Assembly: GCA_025655555.1 (NCBI GenBank)
Contig: JAHXIQ010000001.1
Location: 434,001 to 498,000, forward strand
Direction: 5' to 3'
Length of the DNA: 64,000 bases
Source: Candidatus Thiodiazotropha sp. (ex Myrtea sp. 'scaly one' KF741663)
GTDB lineage: Bacteria > Pseudomonadota > Gammaproteobacteria > Chromatiales > Chromatiaceae
Positions 8,384 to 17,947 of the stretch are shown here, in pieces. Position 1 is the first letter of the stretch, and each line of letters starts with the position of its first letter. A program made the translations under genes and the position numbers. The notes below the pieces were generated by a model. It was given only the letters and a program-made list of their open reading frames with translations, was not told where the DNA came from and did not search any database.

Positions 8384-9016
8384 TTACTCCAGCCTGGGGT
8401 CGATGAATGAGACCTGCGCCACATGAGGTATTAACTTCTTTCCCGGGCAGGCCGTCTTCTTGAAATCCTGATGAAAGTAAACAGCACGATCCTGTGGCCG
8501 CATCGACCCTAGGTTTTTCATTGGTTTGAATGTGCCGTAATCCGGGTGGCTGGGACTGTACTTGAGCCAACCGAGAAAATAGGAAACCAGAAACATACGC
8601 TTTGCGATATCGTAATGCTTGATCGACTTGTTCTCGAAGTCACCTGCAAAGCTGATACCGATGCCCTGTGAGTTATGTCCCTTGGTATGTGCACCGGTGC
8701 GATCCTCCCCCCTGCCCTCGCAGACCATAATCTTTGTCGATCCCGCCATGAAGAAAACCACAAAGCTATAAGGCACATCCATACCCAAGTCCGGCCTGAC
8801 GGTTTGCAGCTTTCTCATCATGCCAAATACTTCCTTCTCCGTTTCCCACAGATTCGAAGAGGCATCACTGGTATCGGGCATGACGGTATGGTGGATAATG
8901 ACATGAGTCCGTCTGTCACGACCGACTTTATAACCTTTGCGCGGGTGATCGGGATCAGCGCCCCAAGTCTCTCTATCGACATAAACCAACCCTGGTACGA
9001 TTTCGAATTTAGCCAT
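8384..9016 (-). CDS. N-acetylmuramoyl-L-alanine amidase, amidase_2/PGRP type
   Basis: This 210-residue enzyme would cut the amide bond between muramic acid and the stem peptide of peptidoglycan. Zinc-ligand motifs are visible: THVIIHHTVMPDT near residue 45 and the His/Cys pair in YFHQDFKKTACPGKKL near the end, with GAHTKGHNSQGIGISFAGDF between them. The ATG at 9016 has an excellent AAGGAGG site just upstream; a longer frame to 9064 lacks one. No signal peptide is seen, so the protein is either cytoplasmic (wall recycling) or exported by a special route. The following gene encodes a signal-peptide SH3 protein. Confidence 0.85.
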   Translation of the reverse strand: MAKFEIVPGLVYVDRETWGADPDHPRKGYKVGRDRRTHVIIHHTVMPDTSDASSNLWETEKEVFGMMRKLQTVRPDLGMDVPYSFVVFFMAGSTKIMVCEGRGEDRTGAHTKGHNSQGIGISFAGDFENKSIKHYDIAKRMFLVSYFLGWLKYSPSHPDYGTFKPMKNLGSMRPQDRAVYFHQDFKKTACPGKKLIPHVAQVSFIDPRLE

Positions 9017-9327
9017 GTTTCGCCTCCTTGATACTAAATTTTTTTGTTTACTGAAGAAATCCATTCATGCCACAAGATCCGCCTATTCTCTATTCTTCAA
9101 TGAAAAAGTATATAGCTGGAAAGCCGTGTTGGTTTCAATCATTTAATTCAGGTATTTTTCGGAATCAATCCGCCTGTTGCACTGGTGAGTTGAATCCGCG
9201 TTTTCAAGTGCTTTGAAATGTTTCTTATTGTTCATTTCGCCCCTGCCTACACTTGATTTAAAAAAGATTAATTGAACATGGTCAGAGTTAATTCACACCA
9301 ACCCCATCCAGCTATCGTTATAGTTGT
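9017..9327. other. 311-base gap, no gene seen
   Basis: AT-rich intergenic region upstream of the amidase gene, and downstream of the zinc-ribbon gene. The amidase ribosome site is at its left end. No coding frame with a plausible start and no strong hairpin was found. Confidence 0.5.
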
Positions 9328-9621
9328 TTAGACTGCTCTTTTTAGCCGCACTACAAGGCGATAATAGAGTGCAGCCAACATAGCCGACAGTATGCCTCCC
9401 GCCTCAATAGAGACCACCGTTGCATAACCCCATGAACCACTGTAATGCTGTACTCCGATCAAAATCAGAAGCCAAACGATCATTGCCACAACGAGACTCT
9501 GTTTTAATACTTTTTTGCTGTTTGATGTTAATAACGATTCACAGTCCGGACATTTAAAATGCTCTTTTTTCACCAACCAGTTAGCAATTAACCCCCCACA
9601 GACCGGGCACATATACCTCAT
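9328..9621 (-). CDS. Small zinc-ribbon protein with two membrane segments
   Basis: This 97-residue protein begins with a four-cysteine zinc ribbon (CPVCGGLIANW and CPDCESLL, residues 5-29), then a basic linker and two hydrophobic segments (LVVAMIVWLLILIGV and GGILSAMLAALYYRLVV). The end is basic, suggesting both termini are cytoplasmic. No known family is recognised with confidence. The start could be the first ATG or the ATG three codons later, which has GAGG a few bases upstream. Confidence 0.6.
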   Translation of the reverse strand: MRYMCPVCGGLIANWLVKKEHFKCPDCESLLTSNSKKVLKQSLVVAMIVWLLILIGVQHYSGSWGYATVVSIEAGGILSAMLAALYYRLVVRLKRAV

Positions 9622-9726
9622 AATGCTCTCAGGTATAATTGCAGAATACAGTCAAGCAAAATCATGGGGACCTATTTACCCCCGGAATAGACAATCCCTT
9701 AAACTTAATAATCTAAGTGTCCAGAC

Positions 9727-10680
9727 TCAAAGCAATCCCGCTTCTTTATAGTATTTCAATGCACCGGGGTGAAATGGGGCGGAATTCCCCTTTAGCATAT
9801 CTGCCGCTTGCAGATGCTTGAACGCCGGATGAAGCTCTCGGAAATTATCCAGATTTTCGAACACGACCTTCACCAGTTCATAGACAACATTCTCATCAAC
9901 CTTTGATGAGGTCACCAGGGTCGCCTTGACGCCGAAAGTTTGGGTGTCCCCATCGCTGCCGCGATACATGCCACCGGGAACAGTCGCAGTGGCATAGTAG
10001 GGGTTGGCATCGATCAATGCTTCGACTACAGGCCCATCAACCGGCACCAGGTGTGCATCGCAGGCAGTGGCTGCCTCTTTGATGGATGCATTGGGATGAC
10101 CCACCGTGTAGATCATGGCATCGATCTTATTGTCGCAAAGGGCACGCGCCTGCTCGGTGGCTTTCAGTTCAGCGGCGAGCTTGAATGAGGCTTTGGTCCA
10201 TCCGAGTTTCTGCATCAACACTTCCATGGTGCCTCGCTGGCCTGATCCCGGATTACCGATATTGACCCGCTTGCCCTGCAGGTCTTTGAAGGTCTTGATA
10301 CCGCTGTCGTCTCTTGCCATCACGGTAAAGGGTTCACTATGTATGGAGAAGACGGCACGAAGATCTTTATTGCTTCCCTGTTCACTGAATTTAGAACTAC
10401 CGTGATAGGCATGAAACTGCATATCAGACTGGGCCATACCAAAATCAAGCTCCCCATTCGCAATGGTATTGAGATTGAAAGTTGACCCCCCGGTGGATTC
10501 TACCGAGCAACGGAGACCGTGTGACTTTCTGCCCTTGTTAAGCAGCCGACAGATCGCACCTCCAGCCGGATAATAGACTCCGGTGAGACCGCCTGTTCCG
10601 ATACTCATAAAACGCTGTTCTGCACCGATTGCAATTAACGGCAACAGAAACAGTAACAATCCGATGGACCTTTTCATCAC
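9727..10680 (-). CDS. TAXI-family TRAP transporter solute-binding protein
   Basis: This 317-residue periplasmic protein has a signal peptide (likely cleavage after AIGA, residue 20). It then shows the TAXI family opening [22 protein letters not shown]. Other hallmarks are [47 protein letters not shown] and [17 protein letters not shown]. It captures the solute and passes it to a fused TRAP permease; the only one in this window is at 3776-6325, about 3.4 kb away on the same strand. The ligand cannot be predicted. TAXI proteins elsewhere bind glutamate or other organic acids. Confidence 0.9.
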   Translation of the reverse strand: MMKRSIGLLLFLLPLIAIGAEQRFMSIGTGGLTGVYYPAGGAICRLLNKGRKSHGLRCSVESTGGSTFNLNTIANGELDFGMAQSDMQFHAYHGSSKFSEQGSNKDLRAVFSIHSEPFTVMARDDSGIKTFKDLQGKRVNIGNPGSGQRGTMEVLMQKLGWTKASFKLAAELKATEQARALCDNKIDAMIYTVGHPNASIKEAATACDAHLVPVDGPVVEALIDANPYYATATVPGGMYRGSDGDTQTFGVKATLVTSSKVDENVVYELVKVVFENLDNFRELHPAFKHLQAADMLKGNSAPFHPGALKYYKEAGLL

Positions 10681-10806
10681 GACTCCTTACTCCTGGCTTT
10701 TTTTGATCTGACGATATTATCAGACCCTTGATGGCTTTGTGGGTTTCCGGAGATTCCACCAATCATTCGTATGCTTTATGTGTGTTAATGGTAAATATCA
10801 GAGAGG

Positions 10807-11589
10807 TTATTTCATAAAGGCCTTCACTGTACGGGAAAACACCTCGGGCTGCTCTGCGTAGAGCCAATGCCCGGTTCCGTTGAGCATACGCAATCGGGCA
10901 TGGGGAAAGTGTCTGTCAATCACGCTTCGATACTCAGGCAGCACATAATCGGAGCGCTCACCATAAACGAACAGGACTTCACCCGGAAAAGCCAGATCAT
11001 TCAATGCCGGAAATCCCGCCAACACCATCACTTCCCGGTTGAGCACCGGGAGATTGCATCGCCATTGCCAGCCATCCACACCCTTCACCAGATTCTGCAG
11101 CAAGTATTGGCGAACCAACCTCTCCGGCACCCGGCGTGAAAGATACTGATCTGCCGCTTCCCGGCCCTGAAGCTCATCCAGCGGGAGTTCGAACAGGCCC
11201 TGGAAGATCTTCTCGAAACGGTTGTGATAGGACACAGGGGCCATATCCGCCACGACCAGTTGATCCACCCTTTCCGGGTGATTCAGTGCCAGCCACATGG
11301 CGGTCTTACCCCCCATGCTGTGACCCAGCAGGCTGACCGACTCCAACTGCAACTGTGCCATCAAATTCAGCAGATCTGAAGCCAGGGCCGGATAGTCCAT
11401 GGTTTCCGAATGGGGGGAACGACCATGGTTACGCAGATCAGGCAGGATGAGATGGTAATCATCCTGTAGATACTTCACGATCCCAAGCCAGTTGTTGGAT
11501 GAACCAAAAAGACCGTGTAACAGCATCAACACGGGCTTTCCTTTTTCTCCATATTCACGATAGTAGAGGTTAACGGCAGCGGTGCTCAT
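10807..11589 (-). CDS. Alpha/beta-fold hydrolase (YbfF-like esterase)
   Basis: This 260-residue cytoplasmic hydrolase has the full alpha/beta pattern: the oxyanion-hole motif LLHGLFGSSNNW near residue 25, the nucleophile elbow GHSMGGKTAM near residue 92, an acidic residue in VYGERSDYV and the catalytic His in NGTGHWLYAEQP near the end. It resembles the YbfF esterase group, whose natural substrate is uncertain. Its ATG overlaps the stop of the methyltransferase gene by four bases, so the two are translationally coupled and probably belong to the operon behind lpdA. Confidence 0.85.
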   Translation of the reverse strand: MSTAAVNLYYREYGEKGKPVLMLLHGLFGSSNNWLGIVKYLQDDYHLILPDLRNHGRSPHSETMDYPALASDLLNLMAQLQLESVSLLGHSMGGKTAMWLALNHPERVDQLVVADMAPVSYHNRFEKIFQGLFELPLDELQGREAADQYLSRRVPERLVRQYLLQNLVKGVDGWQWRCNLPVLNREVMVLAGFPALNDLAFPGEVLFVYGERSDYVLPEYRSVIDRHFPHARLRMLNGTGHWLYAEQPEVFSRTVKAFMK

Positions 11590-12797
11590 TGGGTCACCTC
11601 GCTGAATGCTGTATTGGGCCTATAGATCAATTCTCTGGCCTCCAGTTCATACAAAACACTAAAAACTGCATCATGACTGCAGCCGGATTCTGCAAGGCGA
11701 TTAGCTATCTGGCTACCGCTTAACTGAGATGAGGAGAGTTCGGTAAGCGCCAGGACCTGCCGCTCACAAAGGGTTTCAGCTTCGAAGGGGACTTGTTGTC
11801 GCAATTGATAAGACGATCCGCCACTCTCTTGAGACATCGTTTTTACCTGTGGATTGAGCCGGAACGGGGTCTGTGCAATGTCTGCCATGCTCAGTTCATG
11901 ACGGGTATCTGCTGCCTGCTTTGCTGCAACGAACGTGAGCTTTGGCCGATAGCAGAGCCGTTCAATCAAACGATAACGTTGAAACGCATCCTGTTGCGAG
12001 AGTAATTGTTTTAATGAAGGCTCTTCGAGAAGACGATCGACTGACCAGTCAGCCGGTTCCAGCCAGCGGATGAATCGCAAACCGGCTACCTCCAGTAGCT
12101 GCTTGAGTGAATCCATGTCATAGCTGTTTTCGTGCACATGCAGACAGCGATCGGCGAACTCCACCTCATCAACATCGGCGGTACCCTGCCAGCAGTTACC
12201 CTTGAAAAGGGTGTGCTCGGCCACGCGGGCCAACGCCCTGGCTGTGACCAAGGAAGATGAGGCGGCCTCTTCCTTACCTTCCAGCGTGGTAAGTACATCT
12301 CTATATCGATCCAGGGGCTGCCGTCCATATCTACCGTCTACCATCAGGGCGATGACTCCCTGGGTTGCCAGGTTCTCCTGTAGATAGATAAGGCCTTTCA
12401 GGGGATCACTCAGGTGATGGATTACGCCATAGGAAAGAATGAGATCGTAGCCACCCTTCACTGTCGGTATCGATGAAGCCTCGAGCAGATTGCCTTCTGC
12501 AAACCGCAGATGGGTCAAACCTTCGGATGAAGCTGCCTGTTGTGCCTCGCGGATGGCGACCCGGTTGATATCTATGCCGGTAAATTCAATGTCGGGTTGC
12601 AGGCGGGCGGCTGCCTGCAGATTCAGGGCTCGGCCGCATCCGGCCTCGAGCACATGCAGCTTTTCACCGGCGCCTGCAGATCGTTCGATGTAGCTCAATA
12701 ACAGCCGGGCACGGTAGCCGTCGCAGTCGACGCTCCCGCCCGGCGGATAAGGGTAGGTCTCGTAAAACGCCCGGACTTTGGAAGTGACCTTGTCCAA
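11586..12797 (-). CDS. Class I SAM-dependent methyltransferase with C-terminal extension
   Basis: The first half of this 403-residue protein is a Rossmann methyltransferase: SAM-binding motif VLEAGCGRALNLQ near residue 48, acidic GIDINR after strand 2, and DLILSYGVIHHLSDP near residue 120. The second half is unlike standard small methyltransferases and ends in a possible winged-helix region (ALTELSSSQLSGSQIANRLAESG). The substrate is unknown. The longest frame starts at a TTG 11 bases after the lpdA stop with only GGAT as ribosome site, so the start is uncertain. It overlaps the hydrolase gene downstream. Confidence 0.8.
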   Translation of the reverse strand: MDKVTSKVRAFYETYPYPPGGSVDCDGYRARLLLSYIERSAGAGEKLHVLEAGCGRALNLQAAARLQPDIEFTGIDINRVAIREAQQAASSEGLTHLRFAEGNLLEASSIPTVKGGYDLILSYGVIHHLSDPLKGLIYLQENLATQGVIALMVDGRYGRQPLDRYRDVLTTLEGKEEAASSSLVTARALARVAEHTLFKGNCWQGTADVDEVEFADRCLHVHENSYDMDSLKQLLEVAGLRFIRWLEPADWSVDRLLEEPSLKQLLSQQDAFQRYRLIERLCYRPKLTFVAAKQAADTRHELSMADIAQTPFRLNPQVKTMSQESGGSSYQLRQQVPFEAETLCERQVLALTELSSSQLSGSQIANRLAESGCSHDAVFSVLYELEARELIYRPNTAFSEVTQ

Positions 12798-12808
12798 GGG
12801 TATCCGGG

Positions 12809-14536
12809 TTACTTCCTCTTTTTGGGTGGAATCAGGTCGGTAATGGTGCCTTCCGCCATTTCTGCTGCAAAGCAGATGGTCTCATTGAGCGTGGGATGTG
12901 GATGGATGGTCAGACCGATATCCTCCGCATCTGCGCCCATCTCCAGCGCCAGCACCGTTTCACCGATCAACTCGCCCGCATTGGGACCGACAATACCGGC
13001 ACCCAGGATGCGCTTGCTCTTGGGATCGAACAGCAGTTTCGTCATACCCTCGTCACGACCGATACCCAACGCCCTGCCGCTCGCCGCCCAGGGAAAAACA
13101 CCTTTTTCGATCTCGATACCCTGGCTCTTGGCCTCTGTCTCTGTGAGACCCATCCAGGCAACTTCAGGGTCAGTGTAGGCCACGGAGGGAATGGTCATAG
13201 GGTCGAACTTGACCGGCAGACCGGCGATGACCTCAGCGGCCACTTTCGCCTCATGGGTCGCCTTGTGGGCCAGCATCGGTTGGCCGACAACGTCTCCGAT
13301 GGCGTAGATATTGGGTACATTGGTGCGCATCTGTTGATCGACGGGAATGAAACCTCTTTCATCCACATTGATGCCTGCCGCCTCGGCATTGATCCTTTTA
13401 CCGTTGGGCACACGCCCCACCGCCACCAACACCCGGTCGTAGACCTGAGGTTTGTCCGGTGCCTGCTTACCCTCGAAAGTCACCTTGAGGCCGCTCTTCT
13501 GGGCCTGGATATCGGTCACCTTGGTACCCAGCATGATGTTTTTATAGCGGCTCTTGATCCTTTTCTGCAGTGGCCGTACCAGGTCGGGGTCACAGCCGGG
13601 AATCAGGCCACTCTGCAGTTCGACCACATCAATGGCACTGCCGAGAGTACTGTAGACTGTTGCCATCTCAAGTCCGATGATACCGCCACCCACCACCAGC
13701 ATACGCTTGGGGATATCCTCCAGCGCCAGGGCGCCGGTCGAATCGATGAGACGGGGGTCATCATTGGGAAAGCCCGGTATCTGAACCGGACTGGAACCAC
13801 AGGCGATAATGGCATCGCTATAGGCGATAGAGACATTGCCGTCAGCCGTCTTCACGCCAATGCGGTTGGGTGACTCAAATCGTGCCAGACCGTAAACCAC
13901 TTCGACCTTACGTTGTTTGGCCAGTTGCGCCAGACCGCCGGTCAGGCGTTTTACCACCTTATCCTTGCCGGCCCTGAGTTTATCCAGGTCAATCTTGGGC
14001 TTACCGAAGCTGATGCCCAACTCAGCCATCTCGGCAGCTTCATTGATCACGTCTGCCGCATGCAGCAGCGCCTTTGACGGAATACAACCCACATTCAGAC
14101 AGACGCCACCCAGCGCCTCATAGCGTTCGATCAGCACAACGCGCTTACCCAGATCGGCGGCTCGGAATGCAGCCGTATAACCGCCTGGACCAGCGCCAAG
14201 CACGACCACATCGGTCTGTATATCCGGTGTGCCTTTGACGGCATCGGAAACAGGGGCTTTTGTAGGGCTGGGTTTTTTATCCATTGTTGTACCCTCCGAC
14301 AGTTCCAGTTTAAGTATCGGTCCACCCTGCGATATTTTGTCACCGGCTTTGACCAGGAGCGCCTTGACCACCCCCGCATGGGGTGAGGGGATGTCCATGG
14401 TTGCCTTGTCGCTTTCCAATGTGATGATGGCATCTTCCGGCTCAATCTTGTCACCGATCGATACCAGGATCTCAATGATGTCCACCTGCTCGAAGTCACC
14501 AATATCGGGGAGTGTCACCTCAACGATTTTGCTCAT
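12809..14536 (-). CDS. lpdA: Dihydrolipoyl dehydrogenase with N-terminal lipoyl domain (PDH E3)
   Basis: This 575-residue flavoprotein reoxidises the lipoyl groups of the pyruvate dehydrogenase complex with NAD. Residues 1-80 are a lipoyl domain with the acceptor lysine in ESDKATM. After a linker the enzyme core shows the FAD motif GAGPGGYTAA, the redox disulfide GGVCLNVGCIPSK, the NAD motif VVGGGIIGLE and the C-terminal HPHPTLNE catalytic His-Glu. E3 proteins carrying their own lipoyl domain are known in Neisseria and other proteobacteria. aceE and aceF lie upstream on the same strand but are separated from it by two unrelated genes. Confidence 0.95.
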   Translation of the reverse strand: MSKIVEVTLPDIGDFEQVDIIEILVSIGDKIEPEDAIITLESDKATMDIPSPHAGVVKALLVKAGDKISQGGPILKLELSEGTTMDKKPSPTKAPVSDAVKGTPDIQTDVVVLGAGPGGYTAAFRAADLGKRVVLIERYEALGGVCLNVGCIPSKALLHAADVINEAAEMAELGISFGKPKIDLDKLRAGKDKVVKRLTGGLAQLAKQRKVEVVYGLARFESPNRIGVKTADGNVSIAYSDAIIACGSSPVQIPGFPNDDPRLIDSTGALALEDIPKRMLVVGGGIIGLEMATVYSTLGSAIDVVELQSGLIPGCDPDLVRPLQKRIKSRYKNIMLGTKVTDIQAQKSGLKVTFEGKQAPDKPQVYDRVLVAVGRVPNGKRINAEAAGINVDERGFIPVDQQMRTNVPNIYAIGDVVGQPMLAHKATHEAKVAAEVIAGLPVKFDPMTIPSVAYTDPEVAWMGLTETEAKSQGIEIEKGVFPWAASGRALGIGRDEGMTKLLFDPKSKRILGAGIVGPNAGELIGETVLALEMGADAEDIGLTIHPHPTLNETICFAAEMAEGTITDLIPPKKRK

Positions 14537-14716
14537 GCAATATCCTCAATCGAATTACCGGCAGGGGCCTCGCCTACCCGTTAATTAATAATAGTTTCTT
14601 ATATGCCTGTTTGATCGCTTTATAGCATTTCTTCCAGATAATGCGTAGTCATTCACCGAAAAAACCGGTTAGAAGCCATAATCTGGTGGGGGTTGAATCG
14701 TGACAGCGAAAAAACT

Positions 14717-17700
14717 TCAGCCGTTGGCAGACGCTCTTCTGTCACTGTCGAGCCAATCCGTCAAAGCGGCCACCGGCATGGGTCTGCCATAGTGGAAGCC
14801 CTGCAGCAGATCACACTCCGCAGCCCGCAGAAAGTCAACCTGATCCTGGGTCTCTACACCCTCCGCCACCAGGCCCAGTCCAAGGCTCTTGGCCATGGCG
14901 ATGATGGTGTTGACCAGCGAAACACTCTCCGGGTCATCCGGCAGATCGTTAACGAAAGAGCGGTCGATCTTCAAAACATCGACCGGAAAACGTTTTAGGT
15001 AGCTGAGAGAGGAGTAACCGGTACCGAAATCATCCACGGAGAGGTTGACGCCAAGCGTCTTCAGACTGCCGAGCCAATCGACAGTCTCTTCGGTATCGCG
15101 CATCAACAGGCTCTCGGTTATCTCCAGTGTGAGTGAATCCGCAGAGAGCCCGGTTTTACTGAGCACCTCTTGCACGAAATTGGCATCAAAACCCATCTCT
15201 CTCTGGCGACTGGAGAGATTAACTGCCATCGTCAGTTGTTCATGGCCATAGTGTCGCCATGTACTCAACTGCTCACAGGCATGCAAGATTACCCATTTAC
15301 CAATTTCACCGATCAGGCCGCTGTCCTCGGCAATGGGGATAAAGATTTCGGGAGAAATCTGCCCCCTCTTCGGATGATTCCACCGCAGCAAGGCCTCCAG
15401 ACTTGAGACCCTGCCGGTCTCAGCTTTGACAACGGGCTGGTAATAAACCTCCAGCTCATTTCGACTGATCGCCAAGCGTAAATCCTGCTCCAGTTGCTGA
15501 CGTTCGATCGTCTGCCTCTGCATGGATGGGGTAAAGAACTGATAAGTGTTACGGCCATGCTCCTTGGCCTGGTACATTGCCATATCAGCATTTCTCAGCA
15601 ACGCATCTGCTGTGCCGGCATCCTCCGGATAGACGGTGATACCGATACTGGCGCCTATAAATATATCTCTCTCGTAAAGCCTGAAGGGATCTGTCACGGC
15701 CTCAATGATCTTCGTAGAGATCGCTACTGCGACTTCAGGGTCTTCAATATCCTGTAGTAGGATAACGAATTCGTCACCACCGAAACGCGCGACCGTATCC
15801 ACTTCCCTTACACACCCACGAATACGCTCGGCCACCTGTTGAAGTAATTCATCGCCCACCACATGGCCGAAGGTATCGTTAACCACTTTGAATTGGTCAA
15901 GATCTACAAAGAGCAGAGCCAATTTCCAATTCTCTCGATTGGCGGAGAGAATTGACTGTGCCAGACGGTCGGACAGGAGTGTGCGATTAGGCAGGCCAGT
16001 CAGTGCATCAAAATTGGCCTGATAACGAATCTTCTCTTCATCCTGCTTATGCTTTGTGATATCGGAGAAGACTGCCACATACTCTTTGAGTACACCTTCA
16101 TCTGACTTTATTGCTGCAATAGAGAGCCACTCAGGAAAAACACTGCCATCTTTGCGCCGATTCCAGATTTCACCGCTCCAGTATCCATTCTGCATGACGG
16201 ATGACCAGAGTTGTTCATAGAAAGCATCCGTATGCCTACCGGAGCTGAGTAACTGAGGTGAACGTCCGATCACTTCTTCTGCTTCATAACCGGTAATTCT
16301 GCTGAATGCGGGATTCACGGTCTTAATGAGGTTATCCGCATCGGTCACAATGATGCCTTCAGAAGTCGTATCGAATACAGTCGCATTCATTCTCAACTGA
16401 TCTTCTGCACGTTTCTGCGCAGTGACATCCTCTTTCACCGCGATAAAGTGTGTAATCTTGCCGTTTTCATCGCGCAGTGGAGAGATGGATGCCGCTTCCC
16501 AATAGACAGAACCTTCCTTGCGTTTGTTATGAAAAGTACCCCGCCACTCCTTGCCAGCCAACAAGGTATCCCACATCTCTCGATACTCTTGCTGTGACTT
16601 ATCACCACTCTTGAGAATCCGAGGATTCTCACCGATCACTTCTTCAGCGCTATAACCTGATACCTCTTCAAATTTTGGATTCACATATTCAATCGTGCCA
16701 TCTATTGAAGTGATGATAACCGAAGCCGGACTCTGCTCCAGCGCCCGGCTCAGCTTTCGCAGCTCCGATTCACTACGTTTTGACTCGGTGATATCTGAGC
16801 GTACGCAGACCAAGCCGCCTTCAGATGTCAGATTATTACTGGCGAGATACCAGGCATCCTGTTCTGTCTTTTCCAGATATCTCCCTTCAGGAAGGTCTGC
16901 CTGTAGTTGCCTGCCCTCCACCTCTAAAAAATGCACATGGTTCCCGCTTAGAGATTTGAGCGTCTCTAAAGCAACACCTTCCCGCAGGTTATCCTTGAGC
17001 CATGGATAGAACTGCGCATAGCGGCGATTAAACAAAACCAACTTGTTATCCGCATCAAATAAAGCAAAAGCCTCTGATAGATTTTCTACCGCATCGTGCA
17101 AACGCACCCAGGATTGGTTTACTGCCTGATGCGCCATGTGCAGGCTGCGTACTAAAAACCAAAGCCCCAGCAAAAGAAAAAAGACCACAACGGATAGCGT
17201 GACAATCAAAATTTGTCTCTGTCGGGTTTCCTCGAAGCGGTGCTTTTCATGCTGCTTGTGGAGATGATCAAATCTTTCATGTGAAGCGATGGCGAGATAG
17301 TGCCTTTTCAACTCTCCCAGTTCGGAAAGCTCATCCAAATTGGCACGGATGTGAAAGATCATTTTATCCAGGACTTCTTGACTCGTGGAATTCGCAAACC
17401 GAGTCATTTTCAATTGCCCTAACTGTGCATTGATTTCAGCCAGTTGGCTATCCGTGTAAAACAGGTCATACACATAGAGTTCATTCAGTAACTCCAGTAC
17501 CTGCCGGTAGACGGTAAGGTCAATCCGCTTAACTGACTCTGCAGCCACTGGTAGATAGTGAATGCCATTACGCACCAGGGCTGCCTTGAATTTTATCCGT
17601 TCCAAAACCTCCAGCTTTTCGGTCATTGCCAACCAGTACTCATCAATACTGCTTTCCAGGGTTTCATACTTGCGTTGCCCTGGAACCCGCATTATTTTTT

Positions 17701-17947
17701 TCAGTTCTCTCAGTCTGAGAGAGGTTGAAACGAGGCTGTCATAATGCGAAAGCAGAAAAGAAGTCACCCGTAGGACATCACGATCAAGTTGTGCGTCGAG
17801 TTCCTTCAGTTCAATCAACTGATCGGAGACTTCGGCATAGCCATGCGATTCGTCTTCCCAAAAAATCACCAATAGCAATGCGGATGCAATACTCAGAGTG
17901 AGCAGCAGCAACAATCGCGCGGTGTATTTTGTCGACTTCAACTTCAT
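14717..17947 (-). CDS. DAHL-PAS-GGDEF-EAL cyclic-di-GMP signalling protein
   Basis: This 1076-residue inner-membrane protein has a first membrane segment near residues 10-30, a helical periplasmic sensor resembling the DAHL domain (ELDAQLDRDVLRVTSFLLSHYDSLV), and a second membrane segment near 250-270. Three PAS domains follow. The GGDEF domain keeps its active site (RFGGDEFVILL) and an upstream RxxD inhibitory site. The EAL domain keeps EALLRW, LEITESLLM and DDFGTGYSS. Both synthesis and breakdown of c-di-GMP therefore look possible. The start overlaps the stop of the di-heme peroxidase gene by four bases, which points to joint expression. Confidence 0.92.
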   Translation of the reverse strand: MKLKSTKYTARLLLLLTLSIASALLLVIFWEDESHGYAEVSDQLIELKELDAQLDRDVLRVTSFLLSHYDSLVSTSLRLRELKKIMRVPGQRKYETLESSIDEYWLAMTEKLEVLERIKFKAALVRNGIHYLPVAAESVKRIDLTVYRQVLELLNELYVYDLFYTDSQLAEINAQLGQLKMTRFANSTSQEVLDKMIFHIRANLDELSELGELKRHYLAIASHERFDHLHKQHEKHRFEETRQRQILIVTLSVVVFFLLLGLWFLVRSLHMAHQAVNQSWVRLHDAVENLSEAFALFDADNKLVLFNRRYAQFYPWLKDNLREGVALETLKSLSGNHVHFLEVEGRQLQADLPEGRYLEKTEQDAWYLASNNLTSEGGLVCVRSDITESKRSESELRKLSRALEQSPASVIITSIDGTIEYVNPKFEEVSGYSAEEVIGENPRILKSGDKSQQEYREMWDTLLAGKEWRGTFHNKRKEGSVYWEAASISPLRDENGKITHFIAVKEDVTAQKRAEDQLRMNATVFDTTSEGIIVTDADNLIKTVNPAFSRITGYEAEEVIGRSPQLLSSGRHTDAFYEQLWSSVMQNGYWSGEIWNRRKDGSVFPEWLSIAAIKSDEGVLKEYVAVFSDITKHKQDEEKIRYQANFDALTGLPNRTLLSDRLAQSILSANRENWKLALLFVDLDQFKVVNDTFGHVVGDELLQQVAERIRGCVREVDTVARFGGDEFVILLQDIEDPEVAVAISTKIIEAVTDPFRLYERDIFIGASIGITVYPEDAGTADALLRNADMAMYQAKEHGRNTYQFFTPSMQRQTIERQQLEQDLRLAISRNELEVYYQPVVKAETGRVSSLEALLRWNHPKRGQISPEIFIPIAEDSGLIGEIGKWVILHACEQLSTWRHYGHEQLTMAVNLSSRQREMGFDANFVQEVLSKTGLSADSLTLEITESLLMRDTEETVDWLGSLKTLGVNLSVDDFGTGYSSLSYLKRFPVDVLKIDRSFVNDLPDDPESVSLVNTIIAMAKSLGLGLVAEGVETQDQVDFLRAAECDLLQGFHYGRPMPVAALTDWLDSDRRASANG

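Noticed and set aside
12896-13873. 325-codon open frame opposite lpdA
   Set aside because: It is the antisense of a clear E3 gene, has a low-complexity His/Gln/Arg composition and no recognisable domain.
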